From positions 22,287,815-22,351,814 of the forward strand of contig OY365810.1 of the NCBI GenBank assembly GCA_959347315.1: 64,000 nucleotides of DNA. The letters are read 5' to 3'. This DNA is from Bimastos eiseni. Lineage: Eukaryota > Annelida > Clitellata > Crassiclitellata > Lumbricidae. Both the position numbers and the translations under genes were made by a program. This document shows positions 45,956 to 59,136 of the stretch, in pieces; positions within the stretch are counted from its first letter, which is position 1; each line of letters begins with the position of its first letter. A model generated the notes under the pieces. It worked only from the letters and a program-made list of their open reading frames with translations. It made no database searches and was not told the DNA's origin.

Positions 45956-48900
45956 AAATGTATGCCTCTATGCATGTATATTGCCATGATGGGTGTATAC
46001 TTGATGACACGTGTGGGCTTATTTCGCTTCTATTGCTGCAAATTGTGTTTGCTTCAGCCATGAAAGCGTGTTTATGCTTTGATAAGAACTTTCCCTCCTG
46101 GTGGTTCTCGCCGTTTGCGTTCAGGTTTTTAAGACAAATGCTTTCAGCCACTGATTATCTGTTGTTAAACATAATCCATGAGAAGGATTGGTTACAAACT
46201 GAACTACTTTGCTGGAAAAATGAAACTGGGAAGAAGGTTAAGTTGTCTGAGATAGGGATTTTTATGCTAGGTGCAGGCAGAATATACACAGAATAAGGTG
46301 AAACAGTATTACAATTCATTATTTGACTGGATAATTATCTGCTGTAGTGGGCAGAGTTGACAGCAGCTGAGAGAAGCTATGATGGATTGAAGACTCTGGT
46401 CAGTGAAGGGATGAGCATTTTAACAAATGTCCAAAGAAATTGGGATTCTTTGTAATCCATGGAAGAATTAGCAACGCGTGCAGCGCAATGTCTTGATATG
46501 CATAAAGACAATGGTTGTTATGGAAACGAACTAAGGAAGAGCAGTTAATTGACATGGACAGATATCTCAAGTGCACAGACGTCGTTGTCTCTCAATTGAA
46601 AGGTGCAACATAAACCAGATTGGAAGAAAGGAGACCCCAAACACAAGGAATGTTTCGACTGCTGGGTACACACCACTGGGCTTGATGAGACTGTCTTCAT
46701 ATAAGACCAGAGCGATGGATTTGTTCACAGTTGAAGAGTTATAACATGAACTGCAAAAACAATGACTTGTATTCAAGATTAGACAGAATGAAGACAAATG
46801 GTTATAATCTGGCATTTGATCAAAGCAAGGCTGGTCATGCTTGTGCATGTATTAATAGGGATGTTGTTGCTTTGAAGTGCAGTCATTAATTATTACCTGT
46901 GATTGATTAGGTCTACTGTACAATAGAAGGTGAACACAATGGAAGGTGTAGGGATGTGAGTGAAGGAGGGTTGAATGTGTCAAAATGTGTCAGTTGATAT
47001 CATGATACTTCATCTGTGAAGGGAAATGTGAAAACAACCTGCATGAGTGATTCTCAACTGATTGCATAAATGGAATTGCCATGGAGCTGTGAAACAGGAA
47101 TTGTGGGAATTCTTGGAATGAGGTACATCAAGTGTTCATTATGGCTGTGGTTATTTCAGAACTTAAATTGGAACTGAAATAGGAATTATTTTCAGAATGG
47201 AATTAGAATTAGAACTGAAATTGAGATTATTTTCAGAATGCAAATAGAATTAGAACTGAATTAGAATTAAAATTGGGAATTATAAACTTGTAGACCTGAA
47301 ATATCACTGATATTCTGCATTTAGCTTTTAAGAACCGGTAGTGCTTAATAAATTTTGAGTTTAGCATTATTACTGTGATTGTGATTACCAATACCTAGAA
47401 AAGCTCCTTGTGACAAGTAAAGGTCGAATATCATTGGAAGATCAACTGAAAATGAAAAGGCAGGTAGATTAGCTCATAGAAAGAAATCGAAAATGAGGTA
47501 AGCTAAAGTGGCAACGTATTAGACTAATTAGAGGGACTCAAAAAGGGAAACAATAAAGAAGCAAGACAATGAGCATCATGAGGCAGAATGAATTTGAGAG
47601 ATATGCAGACATTACTAGTAGCTAGCTACTTTTATATTGAGAATAGTGTTTAATAAACCATATAAATGGGGGTGTTCTCATGATTAACTTGTCATGGTGG
47701 GTATGATACCTGTATTATATCTTTTTTTGACTTTGATGAGTGTGTGTGAGTTGAGAATTATTTGCTTGGCAGCAAATGTTTAGCTAATCAGGCAAAATGA
47801 GAAGCTCAACAAAATACTTAGAACAGAGATTTTAAAATGGAAATTCAGTGAAAGCCAAGAGGGACAAACTGGAGCAAGTAGAGGAGGGTCTTGTGATGAG
47901 TTGGAGATAGTAAACCAGAAGGGAAAGCGCACATACATCATATCTCAGCAGTCATGACACACAAACTAACAGCCTCATTTGTTCTATTTCCAATCAGTAG
48001 GCATGTCTAGCATAATGACACAGAACGATCATGGTTAGCTAAGTACTGTAGGACATCACGTGACAACAGAGAGGTGAAAGATATTGATGGGAAGTTTACA
48101 CATGGACCAGCTTTACCGAAATGTGATGTGCAACTGTTGAAATAATCAGTGAAAGAGCACCAGTGGAGGTGAGATTCCACACAAATTGTCCAAGTTTGCT
48201 GGAGAGCCGCACTGGACTGGATGCACTGAATATGTGAGGTGCTGTGGGAGACTGGGGCTAGTGTGAAATATCCAGAAGATCAGAAAATTTTATTCTTCAT
48301 TTCTCTACCAGAGAAAGGAAGCAATGTGCTGACTTCCAGATAGTAGCTCTTCTGGTTTCACATGCTTGTAAAATCATCAAGATCATAATATTATTAGAAA
48401 CATAGTCATCAACAGGGATTCCAAACCCCTGGACATTTGTTCCCAACCCCTTCAGGGCAGGCATGATTGGGTGGAATGAGAGCAAAGATAGAATCTAGGT
48501 TGGTGGATGAACTAACCATATTCAGCCATGTCTAAGAGAAGTGAGATCAGTTCACAACACCAGCAAATCACGAAGCAGAAGAATAGATGGCATCAGTGTC
48601 CTCTGAATTGTTTATTTTGTCTCATATTTCCAGGCACTAGTTGGCTTCCTGTCCAGCAGTCCATTGAGTATAGAGTCGTCTCGCTGGTCTGGCTATGCTA
48701 ACTTGGATGGATGGATGGATGGATCCGGGAGTTCAGTGACCGCTTTTGACAAAGGTCGTTGCAGTCCACAGAAATTTGCTTGGCATATTACAGCACTTAC
48801 AGCTCATTATCAACTATTACCAACTTGGCCTTGGTCCATCCTACATGTACCTAATTCTAATAGACCTTTGTTAGCTGACCTTGAAGTCCCAGTTTAGTGG

Positions 48901-49686
48901 CTATCTTCCCTCTGCTGAGAGGGGGTTCTTGGGGTTCCATTTGCACATATGCTGTGCAAAACCCTGCCTGCATTCTCTGTGATAAGCCCTTGGACATCAT
49001 AAGTTTCAAATTGAAATTACAAATGAACATTGTTCCTGAAAACTGATACATTAATATTTTTACAGCCTTTTATATAGGATCACTTGTCTTTTACTGTCTC
49101 GTACTGTCTTGAAGCAGAGGGTCTCGGTCTTGATACCTCACGATCTCAGTCTCAGCACCTCACTGTCTCGGTCTCGTCTTGGTCTTGAAGTTTCAAGTCT
49201 TGCATTCCACTGTATTCCACCAGACGACTAGCCCTGACCAATGTGACCGACCATGACCCTAACCCTTAACTAGCCCTCTTCATTCTAAAACATTACTCCT
49301 GTGGTTTCTTGCACTTGAAGCAGGAACTGCTTTTGTACTTCATTGGTTGATAAGGAATAGTAAAACTCTTGTTTATTAGCTGCTCTTTGTTCTGCCAGAT
49401 TATTAACTACTTTGATCAGTTTGACAATGTCCTTGTGTCCTCTGTAGGCTTTGTGGTGTTCCTGTTGACCAGGATCACACTATATGATTAGACAAGAAAA
49501 TCTCACAGTTGATTTTGTGATAAATCATGTCATTTCTGTTAGTGTTCTGATTCAGGGAAAGGTAGAATGTGTTTTGGGGTTCATCAGACTATCTGAGGAA
49601 CCCCAAAGTTTGTTCAGTGTTCTCAGTGTTTTGGGACAGCGCCAAAGTGAGTACAGATTAAGCAGAACGTCTGGCTGCTTGCTATA
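45956..49686. other. KCNQ1 intron 1 interior, no gene seen
   Basis: Very CpG-poor. It contains GGAATTAGAATTAGAACTGA-type repeats (47160-47270) and a GTCTCGGTCTTG-type patch at 49090-49210 that may be a decayed relative of the 804-bp hAT MITE arrays. No exon recognised. Confidence 0.5.
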
Positions 49687-49986
49687 TCAATGATTTGACT
49701 TGTGAAGGTTTTTTGTAGCCTGTGACAATGTGTGGCTGTGGGAGTGGGACGAAGGACGATGAGCTTAGAATCAGCACATTTGAAATGAAGCATCTGTAGC
49801 AGGTTTTCAGGGTGTCATCGACTGTGAGGAAGACAGATGAGTCAGTGTTTAAAGACTGGGAGTAGAATAGTCTACTTTGAGTAGTCAAGCAGAGGAACCT
49901 TTCAGATTTTGAGAATATGCTGCGGTTGAGTGGATACTGGCTGGAGGAGATTTTCCAGGATGTAGTTCCTGAATCATGAGCTGAAG

Positions 49987-50052
49987 GAAGACTTAAAATG
50001 GCATGGATTGATAGCATTGTCATGTCATCGATCTATGCCATTTTAAGTCTTC
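49987..50052. repeat. Inverted repeat, 18-bp perfect arms
   Basis: Left arm GAAGACTTAAAATGGCAT and right arm ATGCCATTTTAAGTCTTC are exact reverse complements, separated by 30 bp. It lies next to a LINE fossil in KCNQ1 intron 1. Confidence 0.85.
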
Positions 50053-50079
50053 AGTTTTGATTATGATCATTCGACTCGT

Positions 50080-50830
50080 CGTTGAAAGAGAAGGGAATCA
50101 GAAGAGAATGGAGCAGCACACTGAAGTATTTTGGTACTGAAGAACATTAGCAAGTCTGCAAGGACCACGCTGCAGTAGTCCATGTATGTTCCATGATAAG
50201 AGTCAACAAGTGTAGCAGTGGTGTCAAATGATAAAGTTCGCTGCATGACTGATATCTGATGGATATGATAGAGCAGGAGCTGCAGATGGAATTAGCATTC
50301 TCCTCTATGGAGAGGTCCTCATCGAGAAGCAAGCACCGACTTGTACAACTTGCCATCACTTTCCTATCAGTCGTTGCTTATGCCTGTCATGTACCAACAG
50401 GTGTCAATTCTGTCTTCTCCAGATTCAGTCCCCCTCCTTAATGCTAAGACAATCAGACCTGTGCTTTCATCAGGATTGTCTGCATTTTAGATACACAAGC
50501 CAGAATTGGACGGGTGTCACATGAAACACACATTTGGATGTCACCAGCATACTGATTAACATAGTTCCAACAGCAAATAAGGGATTGCCTGAGAACTGAG
50601 CCCCAAAGAACAGCCAATGTGGCTGGTGGCCACTTGAGATCCTTCTATCAGAGGTCACTGTCATGGACTGCCCATTCTGGAAAGCAGGGAACCCCTTTAC
50701 GGTGTCCACTGATGGGCTTTGTGGTGGCAGCAGGATATCAGAATCAAACAATTTGCCTACACCCCCCTCCCCATAGTGCAAACAGAGTGAAGTGTTCATT
50801 ATGAACAGTGTCACAGATATAAAAGATAGG
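50080..50830 (-). mobile_element. CR1/L2-like LINE reverse transcriptase fossil
   Basis: The minus-strand readings contain GSVLRQSLICCWNYVNQYAG (from the GSVLGPLLF...QYADD region, with the catalytic Asp pair broken to GD), DIQMCVSCDT, then GLNLEKTELT. After a frame change come CLLLDEDLSIEENANSICSS and CSELYHLTPL, the connection blocks seen in L2/CR1 RTs. Stops and frameshifts throughout. It lies antisense in KCNQ1 intron 1. Confidence 0.7.
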
Positions 50831-51379
50831 TCTCAGATGAACTGTCTCCATCCAATGTCCTTTCCCTTTGACAGTAGGTTGCAGGATTCTAATTATCTAA
50901 ACAGCTAATGATGACTACCGACTACATTACAGTGTTTCGTAAGTGAGTAGCATATATATCCAGCTCCAAGGGTTTTGAGAGTTATATTCATTCATTTGCA
51001 TTCATTTATTCATTATTCCAATAGCTCTGGTTGATTTTTAAAGATCCTGGTGAGCTTTAGTGGTTTTAGTGGTTACTTTAATGAATTGGGTTTATGTGTT
51101 GGTGTGAAGCTGGGGTGCTTGGAACATAGTTCCTGTAGAATTGTCTAAAGACATTTATTCTTCAGTATAAGTGGCAGCCATATTTGTATCTCCATTTGAT
51201 CATGTGTTCTTTGGACTTTGATTTGTAACTATCTCACTTAACACCCCACCCATGAATAAGCTGGCCTATTCACAGCTTTCAATTGGTGGGTTAGAATAAT
51301 GGAATTTACAATTGCGATTAGTAGCTTTTGAGCTATCATATTTTCTTATATATATATATTATATTTGTGGTGAGAGCAT
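50831..51379. other. KCNQ1 intron 1 segment, no gene seen
   Basis: Nothing recognised except a short (TA)n-like run near 51350. Confidence 0.45.
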
Positions 51380-51570
51380 TCACTCATTTATTCATTCATT
51401 CCAAGTTTATGCAACGCCCTTTAAAGGTAACTTCTCAAAGGCGCTCCCAACTCGGACCGAAAATGCTAAGTTTTCAAATGGCCATAAAATGTGCCACTAC
51501 ACGATTCGGGGAGCAGACGTAACTCCAAAGACAGTTCATTCCAACGTTCCTGAGTGCGTTTATGCTGGCA
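51380..51570 (-). mobile_element. L2/CR1-like tail (SINE-like) with ATTC repeats
   Basis: The plus strand starts with imperfect (ATTC)n followed by GCAACGCCCTTTAAAGGTAA and CTCAAAGGCGCTCCCAACTC, closely related to the copy at 18627-18800. On the minus strand this is a unique region ending in a (GAAT)n tail. Confidence 0.5.
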
Positions 51571-53544
51571 CTTGTATGTTGAAAGTTGGTATTTTATACA
51601 TCACATATCAGTAAGTATTAGAACTGCAGAACTACACATGTGTCAATTTAAAACACTCAAAATCATAATAATTACGTGATATAATCTATGATGATAATCC
51701 AGTGAAATATCCGAAAGTGAGGCAAAGACTTTGCCAAACAGGTTATGGTGAATTTAAAACTAAGCATTCAGACACTGAGTTGGTTGTAAACACGCCAAAG
51801 TGCCACGTAATGTATCGCTGGTCATTTATGATGTTCAATATAAGGAATGGAGTCGTCATCTTGAAGGAGGAAGATATGTGAAAAATGGGTATCTCCAAGT
51901 TACCTATGTATTTGTAAACATGACAACTCTGACAGCGTGCCACATTTCGAACACAATTTCTGGACCTGTATGAGGGTCTCATATGGTAATTTTGGTTCCA
52001 TTTTGACCCCATGTTAATTAATTAGCTTGCTGAGAGGGAGGTGATTGGATAGTTCCAATGAATGGTTAACAGTTGCAATTGCATAACTGGGCAGACTATC
52101 TTGATGGTCAGCCTGTCTTCATACAGATTCTCAGATTCACATTATTTTGACCATGTGGGAGTTTGATTCAAGGTTGATACGCCTTTGTTTTGCAACCTGC
52201 TTAAGTCTGATTGGACTGGGAGCTCCTCCAAGTAGGTTTGCAGATGGGCGCTATATAAATTTTTGAATTGAATCAAGAAACAGCAGATAAATTATCAATG
52301 TTGCCACTGTACTAGATAGTTTTCCAGTGTCGTTCTCTGTCACTGTTTACTTGATTGTTTTTACTATAACTACTTTTCATAATTTGACTGTTTTATCGAT
52401 TTGACTGCTTTTATCGATTTGACTGCTTTTATCGATTTGACTGCTTTTATCGATTTGACTGGTGTCTTGTGCTTACTATTTTTTGCATTCCAGTCGCAAC
52501 GCATGAAGAGAGTACAGTTGTAGCTAAATAGTTTCCATCTCATTTCTTGAATTGATGCAGTTTTATCTTATGAATTTATCAGAAGCTACCGAAGAACATT
52601 GATAGGCATCTAAACGAATTATCTGCTGTTCATTCTTATCGAAAGCTACATGCATATTTAGTGACATTACTTGCACACAAATATTAATACAGTATTATAT
52701 CATTTTGGGCTTTCTTGCAAAAGCAACATAATTCGGTCAGTGGTTCGGACACAGATGGAAGTTTCAGCTTTTGACACTTGTCTACTGTGCCTGTGAATAA
52801 TTTGGTGCCCTGCTCTTTCATTTGGCACTTTAAAAATTCTGAGATTACGATCAAAATTTCCTATGCCCTTTATAACTGCTGTTTGGTGGTCATATTTTCA
52901 GTCCATGTAATTCTGGTTTGCTTATGAAGCCACAGCCTTTTTTTATCGCATGTGATTGCACTGTGTTGAGATTAGTGACTATGTTAGAAAAACCTAATCA
53001 TAATCAGATCTGGCATTGCTTTGTCTTTGATTTGTCTCCAGAGTCTGATGCAAGGAATGATTATTATCACTCTGGTATATCCTTGGTATCTGTTACTATG
53101 AAAATGTGACAGAGCAGACCCACTGGAACAGGCCATCGCCTAAATTTATGAGCGATGAAATGGGGCTTTTATGGGTCTTGCACCCGTTCTCAAGTGTTTC
53201 TCATCCCAGTTAGTTACCCTTTCAATGTCATTTCATCACTTGGGTCACATAATTCCCCCAAAATATTCATTTTTCCAAGAAGTCTTTTAGTGCTTCCGAA
53301 GCCATAATACACTGTCCATCATTATTTAGATACATCATCATTTATATACATTGCCATTGGCACACAGAGTGTCAAGGTTTGGTAAATGGAATTCATATTT
53401 AGCCCACATGTCCTTTTGTTATGTTTTGCCCAAAGTCAATGGGTTCTGTGTCTATAGTCCGAAGGTTCTATAGTCTGAAGATTCGATAGTCCAAAGATTG
53501 CATGGTCTGCGGTCAATAGGTAATAAGATTGTGGTTTTATTGGT
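51571..53544. other. KCNQ1 intron 1 segment, no gene seen
   Basis: It includes a GGCGCTATATAAA end at about 52248 (another L2-like 3' end, plus strand) and four copies of an 18-bp unit TTGACTGCTTTTATCGAT at 52385-52460. No exon recognised. Confidence 0.5.
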
Positions 53545-53674
53545 TGCTGGATTGATGAAACGAATTATGTTTGGTTAGAAGCTGGATTGCACCGTTTTTT
53601 TCATTCATCCAGCTTCCATTTAGTCATGATTCTTTTCATATCATCCAGCTCCCAGTTTTACTCATTCTTTTCAT
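53545..53674. mobile_element. Second copy of the foldback-type element
   Basis: GCTGGATTGATGAAACGAAT and GAAGCTGGATT on the left face two inverted units with ATCCAGCTTCCATTTAG and ATCCAGCTCCCAG on the right. These are the arms of the element at 27158-27436 arranged in the opposite sense. It directly abuts the truncated hAT MITE end at 53675. Confidence 0.55.
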
Positions 53675-53776
53675 CAGTGTTGGGCACGAGACCAAAACCT
53701 CGAGACCAAGACCGAGAGGTCCAAGACCAAGACCGGGTAGTCCGAGACCAAAACCAAGACCAAAACTCTTTATAAA
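53675..53776. mobile_element. Truncated end of the 804-bp hAT MITE family (copy 3)
   Basis: It begins CAGTGTTGGGCACGAGACC and contains the GACCAAGACC array as in copy 1, but homology stops after CTTTATAAA, about 100 bp in. No second end or target duplication was found. Confidence 0.75.
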
Positions 53777-56700
53777 ATCTAGTTATGTATAAATGTGATG
53801 GACAGTATGATATTGTAAATGAATTTGTTTGATGATGTAAGAAAGGCTTAGACAAGCAAGTGTGAAGAATATATGTCGTTGAAGGATTATTTGCAAATAA
53901 AAAACATTTTTAAGGTCCATATTCAACATTGACATACAAACATACAAAGACACATGCATAATTATGCACATGTGCACGCTGTGCATGAACATACATACGT
54001 CCTCGTATGCATACATTCACACATGCATACATCCACATTTGCACACATTATTATTTACATTAATAATTAATAATAATTAGTGATTAATGAATACATGAAT
54101 ACATGCTACATGTAGGAAATTGAGAGGAAATCCAACATGAAAGAGACAGCTGAGATGTAGTCATTTTTGGTCATAGAGAGAAAAAGAAACACCTCCTCTG
54201 CCCTTCCTCCCCAGGTCACAGTCACTACATCACTCTATTTCTCTCCCTCTGTCCTCTGTTGACTATGCTTTCCTTGTCTTTAAGAAGGGCAATGAGACAG
54301 GCAAACCTGCTCAGACAAGCAGCACATTTGTTGTCGTTCTTTAATCAGTTCACTTTCCAGAAAATGAAACCAATTTGTTACTCTTTATATTAACTTACCA
54401 GATATAGTGATGCTGTGCTCCTCATAGATCATGTGCCTGGTTTATTTTCTCACAACTTTTTCAGCCAATATTATTTGTCTTGGATTCATCTGTTGTGATC
54501 ATGTTCGATTTCTCAGGAGACGTGATTTAGACGCAGCAGTGGGATTGTGTTGCTGGTTGTTTGAACAGCTGATCCAAGTTCACTCCAGTCTTTGGTGCCT
54601 TGACGCTTGTATTAAGTTAACTTTGTCCACCTAGAATTGCCTGCACTGAATAAATAAAAGGCTTTGGAATTTCTTCTGCAACATCTTGTGCTGTAGCTAA
54701 GCATTAGCAAAAATGATGATGATGATGATGATTGAAGATGATGATGATGATTGAAGATGATGGTTGATGATGATAACGACAACGATGATGATGGTGATGA
54801 CGACGATGATGGTGATGATGATGATTATGGCTCATGATAATGGTAATGCTGATAAATTGCTGAAACTTGCTTGCAATAGAATGTTATTAAATTTGCAATG
54901 GTTAATTTGGTTGTAATATTTGAATGTTACACATTTTACAATGTTTGTTTTCATGGTGTAACTTTGCAAAATGACAGAATAAAATGCAATATTTAATTGG
55001 GTGTCTCTTCCTTTGAATTTTGTCAGTGTCTGATGTCTGTCTTTGCATTTACTTTCCTTGCTCCAGCTGACAGATGGAAATGCCTTTCAATTGTCATTTC
55101 ATGATCCATGGAATCCATTGATACGTTGCTTCCATATGATGTTCACTCTCGATATCTTTTCTAGACTTGGCCATAAATTTCAATCTCAGAAGTCTTATGC
55201 TACATTACATTACGTTATTACATTACATTATTACGTTGTTACATTACATTGTTACATTGTTACATTACACTATTATGTTTACATTACATTATTATTACAT
55301 TATTACATTGTTATTACATTATTATGTTGTTATGTTATTGCATTACATTATGCTACATTACTTTGCATTATGTTGAAAGATTCTGAGCCTTCTGTTGCAG
55401 TGGGCTTATATATTGCTTTTGATTCAATCTGGCCTAATCTAATTGAATCAAATGAATTCTAATCTAATTTACGGATAAGACAACTCATTTATTTCACCTA
55501 TGGTGACAGTGCCATTGCTTTGCTATCACTGCTGAGTTAGTGAATTCTGTGAAACCAGACTGTAGAATAAAAGCCATCAAGTAGGTTACTGATAATTAAA
55601 ACCCTAGAACAGGAGCTCAAATGAAGAGACTGGTGATGTAATGGTGTGCATTTTAAATAATGGCTGCTCTCTTTGTTTTTGGCAGAGCATGAAATTTTGT
55701 TTCTAAAACTCAAAAAAATTGTATTTTTAATCACCATTAATTATAGTCATACAATCATGTATTTTGATCATAAACTCAGCATTTCTACAGCGCCCACGCA
55801 TTTGAAGCAATGCGAACCGGCTTATTCACAGTCATGAATTTCAGCCTGTATAAGTGTAAGAGTGTTAGATTTAAGTGGAACGTTTAGATAAAGATATGTT
55901 TGACCAAAATATGTTTAAAATATGCATTCAGGACTTCAACCTAAAACACCTTAATTGCAGCACGTATCGGTAAATTTTTTTATTGTAGAATTAAGACAGT
56001 TGTTAGAGTAAGCCTGAATCTCACTCCTGTCTGGGTGACTTCAGTGGGGTGCATGTGATTATGTCTGTTCTCACCTAAGATCGAATTTGCTTATTCCCCA
56101 TATGTGTTATATCAGAATTCAGGTTTTATTGATTTACTTTTCATCAAATTAATTCAGCAGTTTTGGTTAGCACATAGCAGAGCTATTTGGGTCTGGCTGA
56201 CCATTTGGGTCTGGCTGACCATGGTGACTACAAGCATTGCTTGCACACTCAATATCTTAAAGGTAGAGCCTGGTCTCATTCTCTTTTACTCTTCACCACT
56301 TCTTACCAGCACTCACTCTCACATAGCCCGACTATTCTGTTCCGTCTCTAAGGGGTTGGAACAACTCGGACACTGGGATGTAAAGGTGTGCATTTGCATA
56401 ATCTAATTTCTGAATGAACTTGCAGAAATCTCACAGGCATTGCAAGAGGCTCAAAGCTCTAAGCCTTTGTAATCCTGGCGTGTTCTGTTTTGTTTTCCGG
56501 TTGAGTCTGTTCTGTGATTGGCACTGGTTTATGATGTCTGTTGTCCAAGGTCATTGCATTGGCTTTGAAACTGAATCCAGAGCCAAAGCACTGCTTTTGC
56601 AAATACATGTACATCAGCTTGTGAAAAAGAGTCTTTTCAGAGTGGGAACAGAACCTCACCTCTTGTATCTTATGTCACCTTCTTGACATTTATGTCCGTT

Positions 56701-57451
56701 ATGCCCTCATTCATCCCTGTGTCTTTAATCTTTCCATTTATCAGCATGTCCTTGACCTCATAATTTACTTCTATGTCCTTTACCTCCTCATTTTTTCTTC
56801 CTCCGAATTCATCTCTATGTCTTTCTTTTATCTCCTCATTCATTTGCATGTTCTTGACCTCCAGGTTCATCCCTGGGTCTTTAATATCTTTATTCATCTC
56901 TGTCTTAATCTCCTCATTGACCTATAATGTCCTTTATCTCCTCATTTATCTCTGTTTCCTTGACGTCCTATTTTATCTCTGTCTTTGTCTGTCTCACTCA
57001 TTTCTCTGTCCTTTACCTCCTCATTCATTTCTGTCCTTGCACTCCGCGTCCTTGTCCTGCACTGATCCTGAACATTGTCCCTTGTATCCTTGTGAAGTTT
57101 TCTGCTTTTAGACCCAACAATGATATGTGCAATTGTGCACTCATCTCTATGTCATGCATTGATATTGGTTTCAATTTGCTTATCATGAACTGATATTTGC
57201 TTCTCTACGCCATGCATTCATACATTTATCTGTTTGTGTGTCATGAATTGGTAGTTTTTTGTGTACATGTATGTACAATGCATTGTTATTTTATCCTTCT
57301 ATTATGTGATTCATTGATATATTTGTCCATTTATATTTTGTGAACTGATCTTATTATGTATGTCATGCATCATACTATTGTGTGCTTGTCAATTGTTTTC
57401 ATTTAGTCTGTTTGGTTGTCATTGCCTTTTACTGTCTGGTTTCTCTTCTAG
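53777..57451. other. Distal part of KCNQ1 intron 1, no gene seen
   Basis: It contains a (GAT)n tract (54714-54835), a TTACATTACATTATTACATTG-type array (55195-55370), a region of CTCCTCATTCAT / TCTGTCTTTAATC units (56700-57060) and a short direct duplication of TTTGGGTCTGGCTGACCA (56187-56222). The polypyrimidine tract TTTCTCTTCTAG directly precedes exon 2. Confidence 0.55.
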
Positions 57452-57542
57452 GTTTATGATGGTGCTAGTCTGTCTCATATTCAGCGTTTTGTCGACCATC
57501 GAACAGTATGCAACATTTGCCAACAAAACCTTGTTCTGGATG
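57452..57542 (+). CDS. KCNQ1-type channel, exon 2 (S1 and S1-S2 loop)
   Basis: A 91-bp exon between TTCTCTTCTAG and a GTGAGT donor. Human KCNQ1 exon 2 is also 91 bp and has the same phases. With the two bases from exon 1 it starts Val and reads [20 protein letters not shown], then [11 protein letters not shown]1 is nearly identical to human, including the Glu of IEQYA at the outer end of S1. The S1-S2 loop has an NKT glycosylation sequon not present at the equivalent place in human. The open frame extends upstream of the exon, but that part is intronic. Confidence 0.95.
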
Positions 57543-57660
57543 GTGAGTGTTACTGTAGCTTATGAAAACTGATCAGAACATGAAACAGGACCTACATGCT
57601 CCAGTAATTTAATTGTCCTTCCTAAAACAAATATTCTGGTGTTACTGCAATCCATGAAGC

Positions 57661-58464
57661 TAGGGATGTGGTCTCGAGACCTCGGTCTTGGTCTCGAGAC
57701 AGTCTTGAGACCGGAAAACTGCAGTCTTGGTCTTGGTCTCGAATGCATCAGTCTTGGTTTTGGTCTTGGACCATCGATCTCGGTCTTGGTTTTGAATGCG
57801 TCAGTCTTGGTCTTAAAGGAACGGTCTTGGGATTGGTCTCCGTCTCAGATTAGCGTTCTTGGTCATTTGCCGTATCAGAGGAAATTTTTTTATATTTGTC
57901 GGTTATTTTCGATTATTAGATACACCGGATGTTTAGACCCTATGTGATTTTTATAAATTTATGGCATGCTGACCATCTATATATACATGTTACTATGGGC
58001 AAAAAAAGCATTTGCAACAGAGCCAGCCATTTCAAAATTTGCTTTCACAAATTTCAAGGTTTTAGAGCAATCTAATAATTATGTGTTCAGCCATGTGCAG
58101 ACACTGTTAACATGCAATTTCGAGTACTGGTACACCAATCAAATGGAACGTTAATCTACTTGTTTGGATGTCTTAAAGTATTTGCCTATCGAATACTGTA
58201 AGTAATTTATAGTGAGATGTTCTCAGGCCGAAGCCAAGAGCTGATGAACACACAAAAGTTGAAACTGGCTGATAAACTGTTTTCTTGACTGTTATTAGGA
58301 TTAGTATTCTTTGGCAATAAATTTAATGTTTTGAGTGTGTTATTCCATTTTAGCATTTTAATAAATTGAATTGTTTATAAAAAAAGAGTTTCGGTCTTGG
58401 TCTTGGTCTCGGACCACTTGGTCTTGGTCTTGGTCTCGAGGTTTTGGTCTCGTGCCCAACGCTG
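57661..58464. mobile_element. 804-bp hAT MITE with GGTCTTGGTCTC arrays (copy 2, inverted)
   Basis: The ends are TAGGGATGTGG and, reverse complemented, CAGCGTTGGGCAC. Perfect 8-bp duplications CATGAAGC flank it (57653-57660 and 58465-58472). Same length, order and interior as copy 1, in opposite orientation. It begins 118 bp after KCNQ1 exon 2. Both subterminal arrays carry the GGTCTTGGTCTC motif on the same strand, so the arrays are direct rather than inverted with respect to each other. Confidence 0.88.
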
Positions 58465-58544
58465 CATGAAGCTTTGGCAGCACTGGCATCATTCGCCTGT
58501 TAGCAAATGACAGTATATTACATAGCTCTACTTTATAGCTTATT

Positions 58545-58880
58545 GCACTGCATTGCATCATATAATTACTCAATTCATTCATTACATTATGGCTCATTAC
58601 ATTACATTGTGTCATATTATAGATCATTGCGTTGCATCACACTGTGGCTCAATAGATTGCTTACATCATATTATGGCCAATTACATTGCATGACATCACA
58701 TTATGGCTTGCTATGTTGCATAGCAGCATATTACAGCTTATAATATTAGGGCTCTTTATGTTTCATCTGATTAATGTGATTATACTATGGGTCATTGCTT
58801 TGCATCATATTGGGGCTCATTACATCACATCACCTTCTGGCTCATTACATTGCATTGCATCACATTGCAACATCATGGCA
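58545..58880. repeat. Imperfect ATTACATT(G/A)CATCA repeats
   Basis: A degenerate array of units such as GGCTCATTACATTGCATCACA repeats over about 330 bp. It opens a Ser/His/Ile-rich frame that is not a gene. Confidence 0.65.
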
Positions 58881-59136
58881 AAATGGGTTATAACCTTCTT
58901 TTAGGCTAATGAGCAGAGTCTTTTGCTGCTAGTTCTAGCAGTAAAAGGACTCGTGCAAAAGTGATATTCTAAATAAATAAGTCAGTTAGACAGTAAGTAT
59001 ATCCTTTAATCAGACATCTGCAAATGCACAACGTGTAAAAATTAACAAGTACGAACAAAAACATCTATATGCATAATCTGTTGAAAGCATCTAAATAAAA
59101 AAAATGCTGGAAAGCAACTGAAGGCCGGGCGAAAAG

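Noticed and set aside
57360..57451. Upstream part of the open frame before KCNQ1 exon 2 as coding
   Set aside because: It lies before a clear polypyrimidine acceptor and has no channel similarity; homology starts exactly after the AG at 57451.
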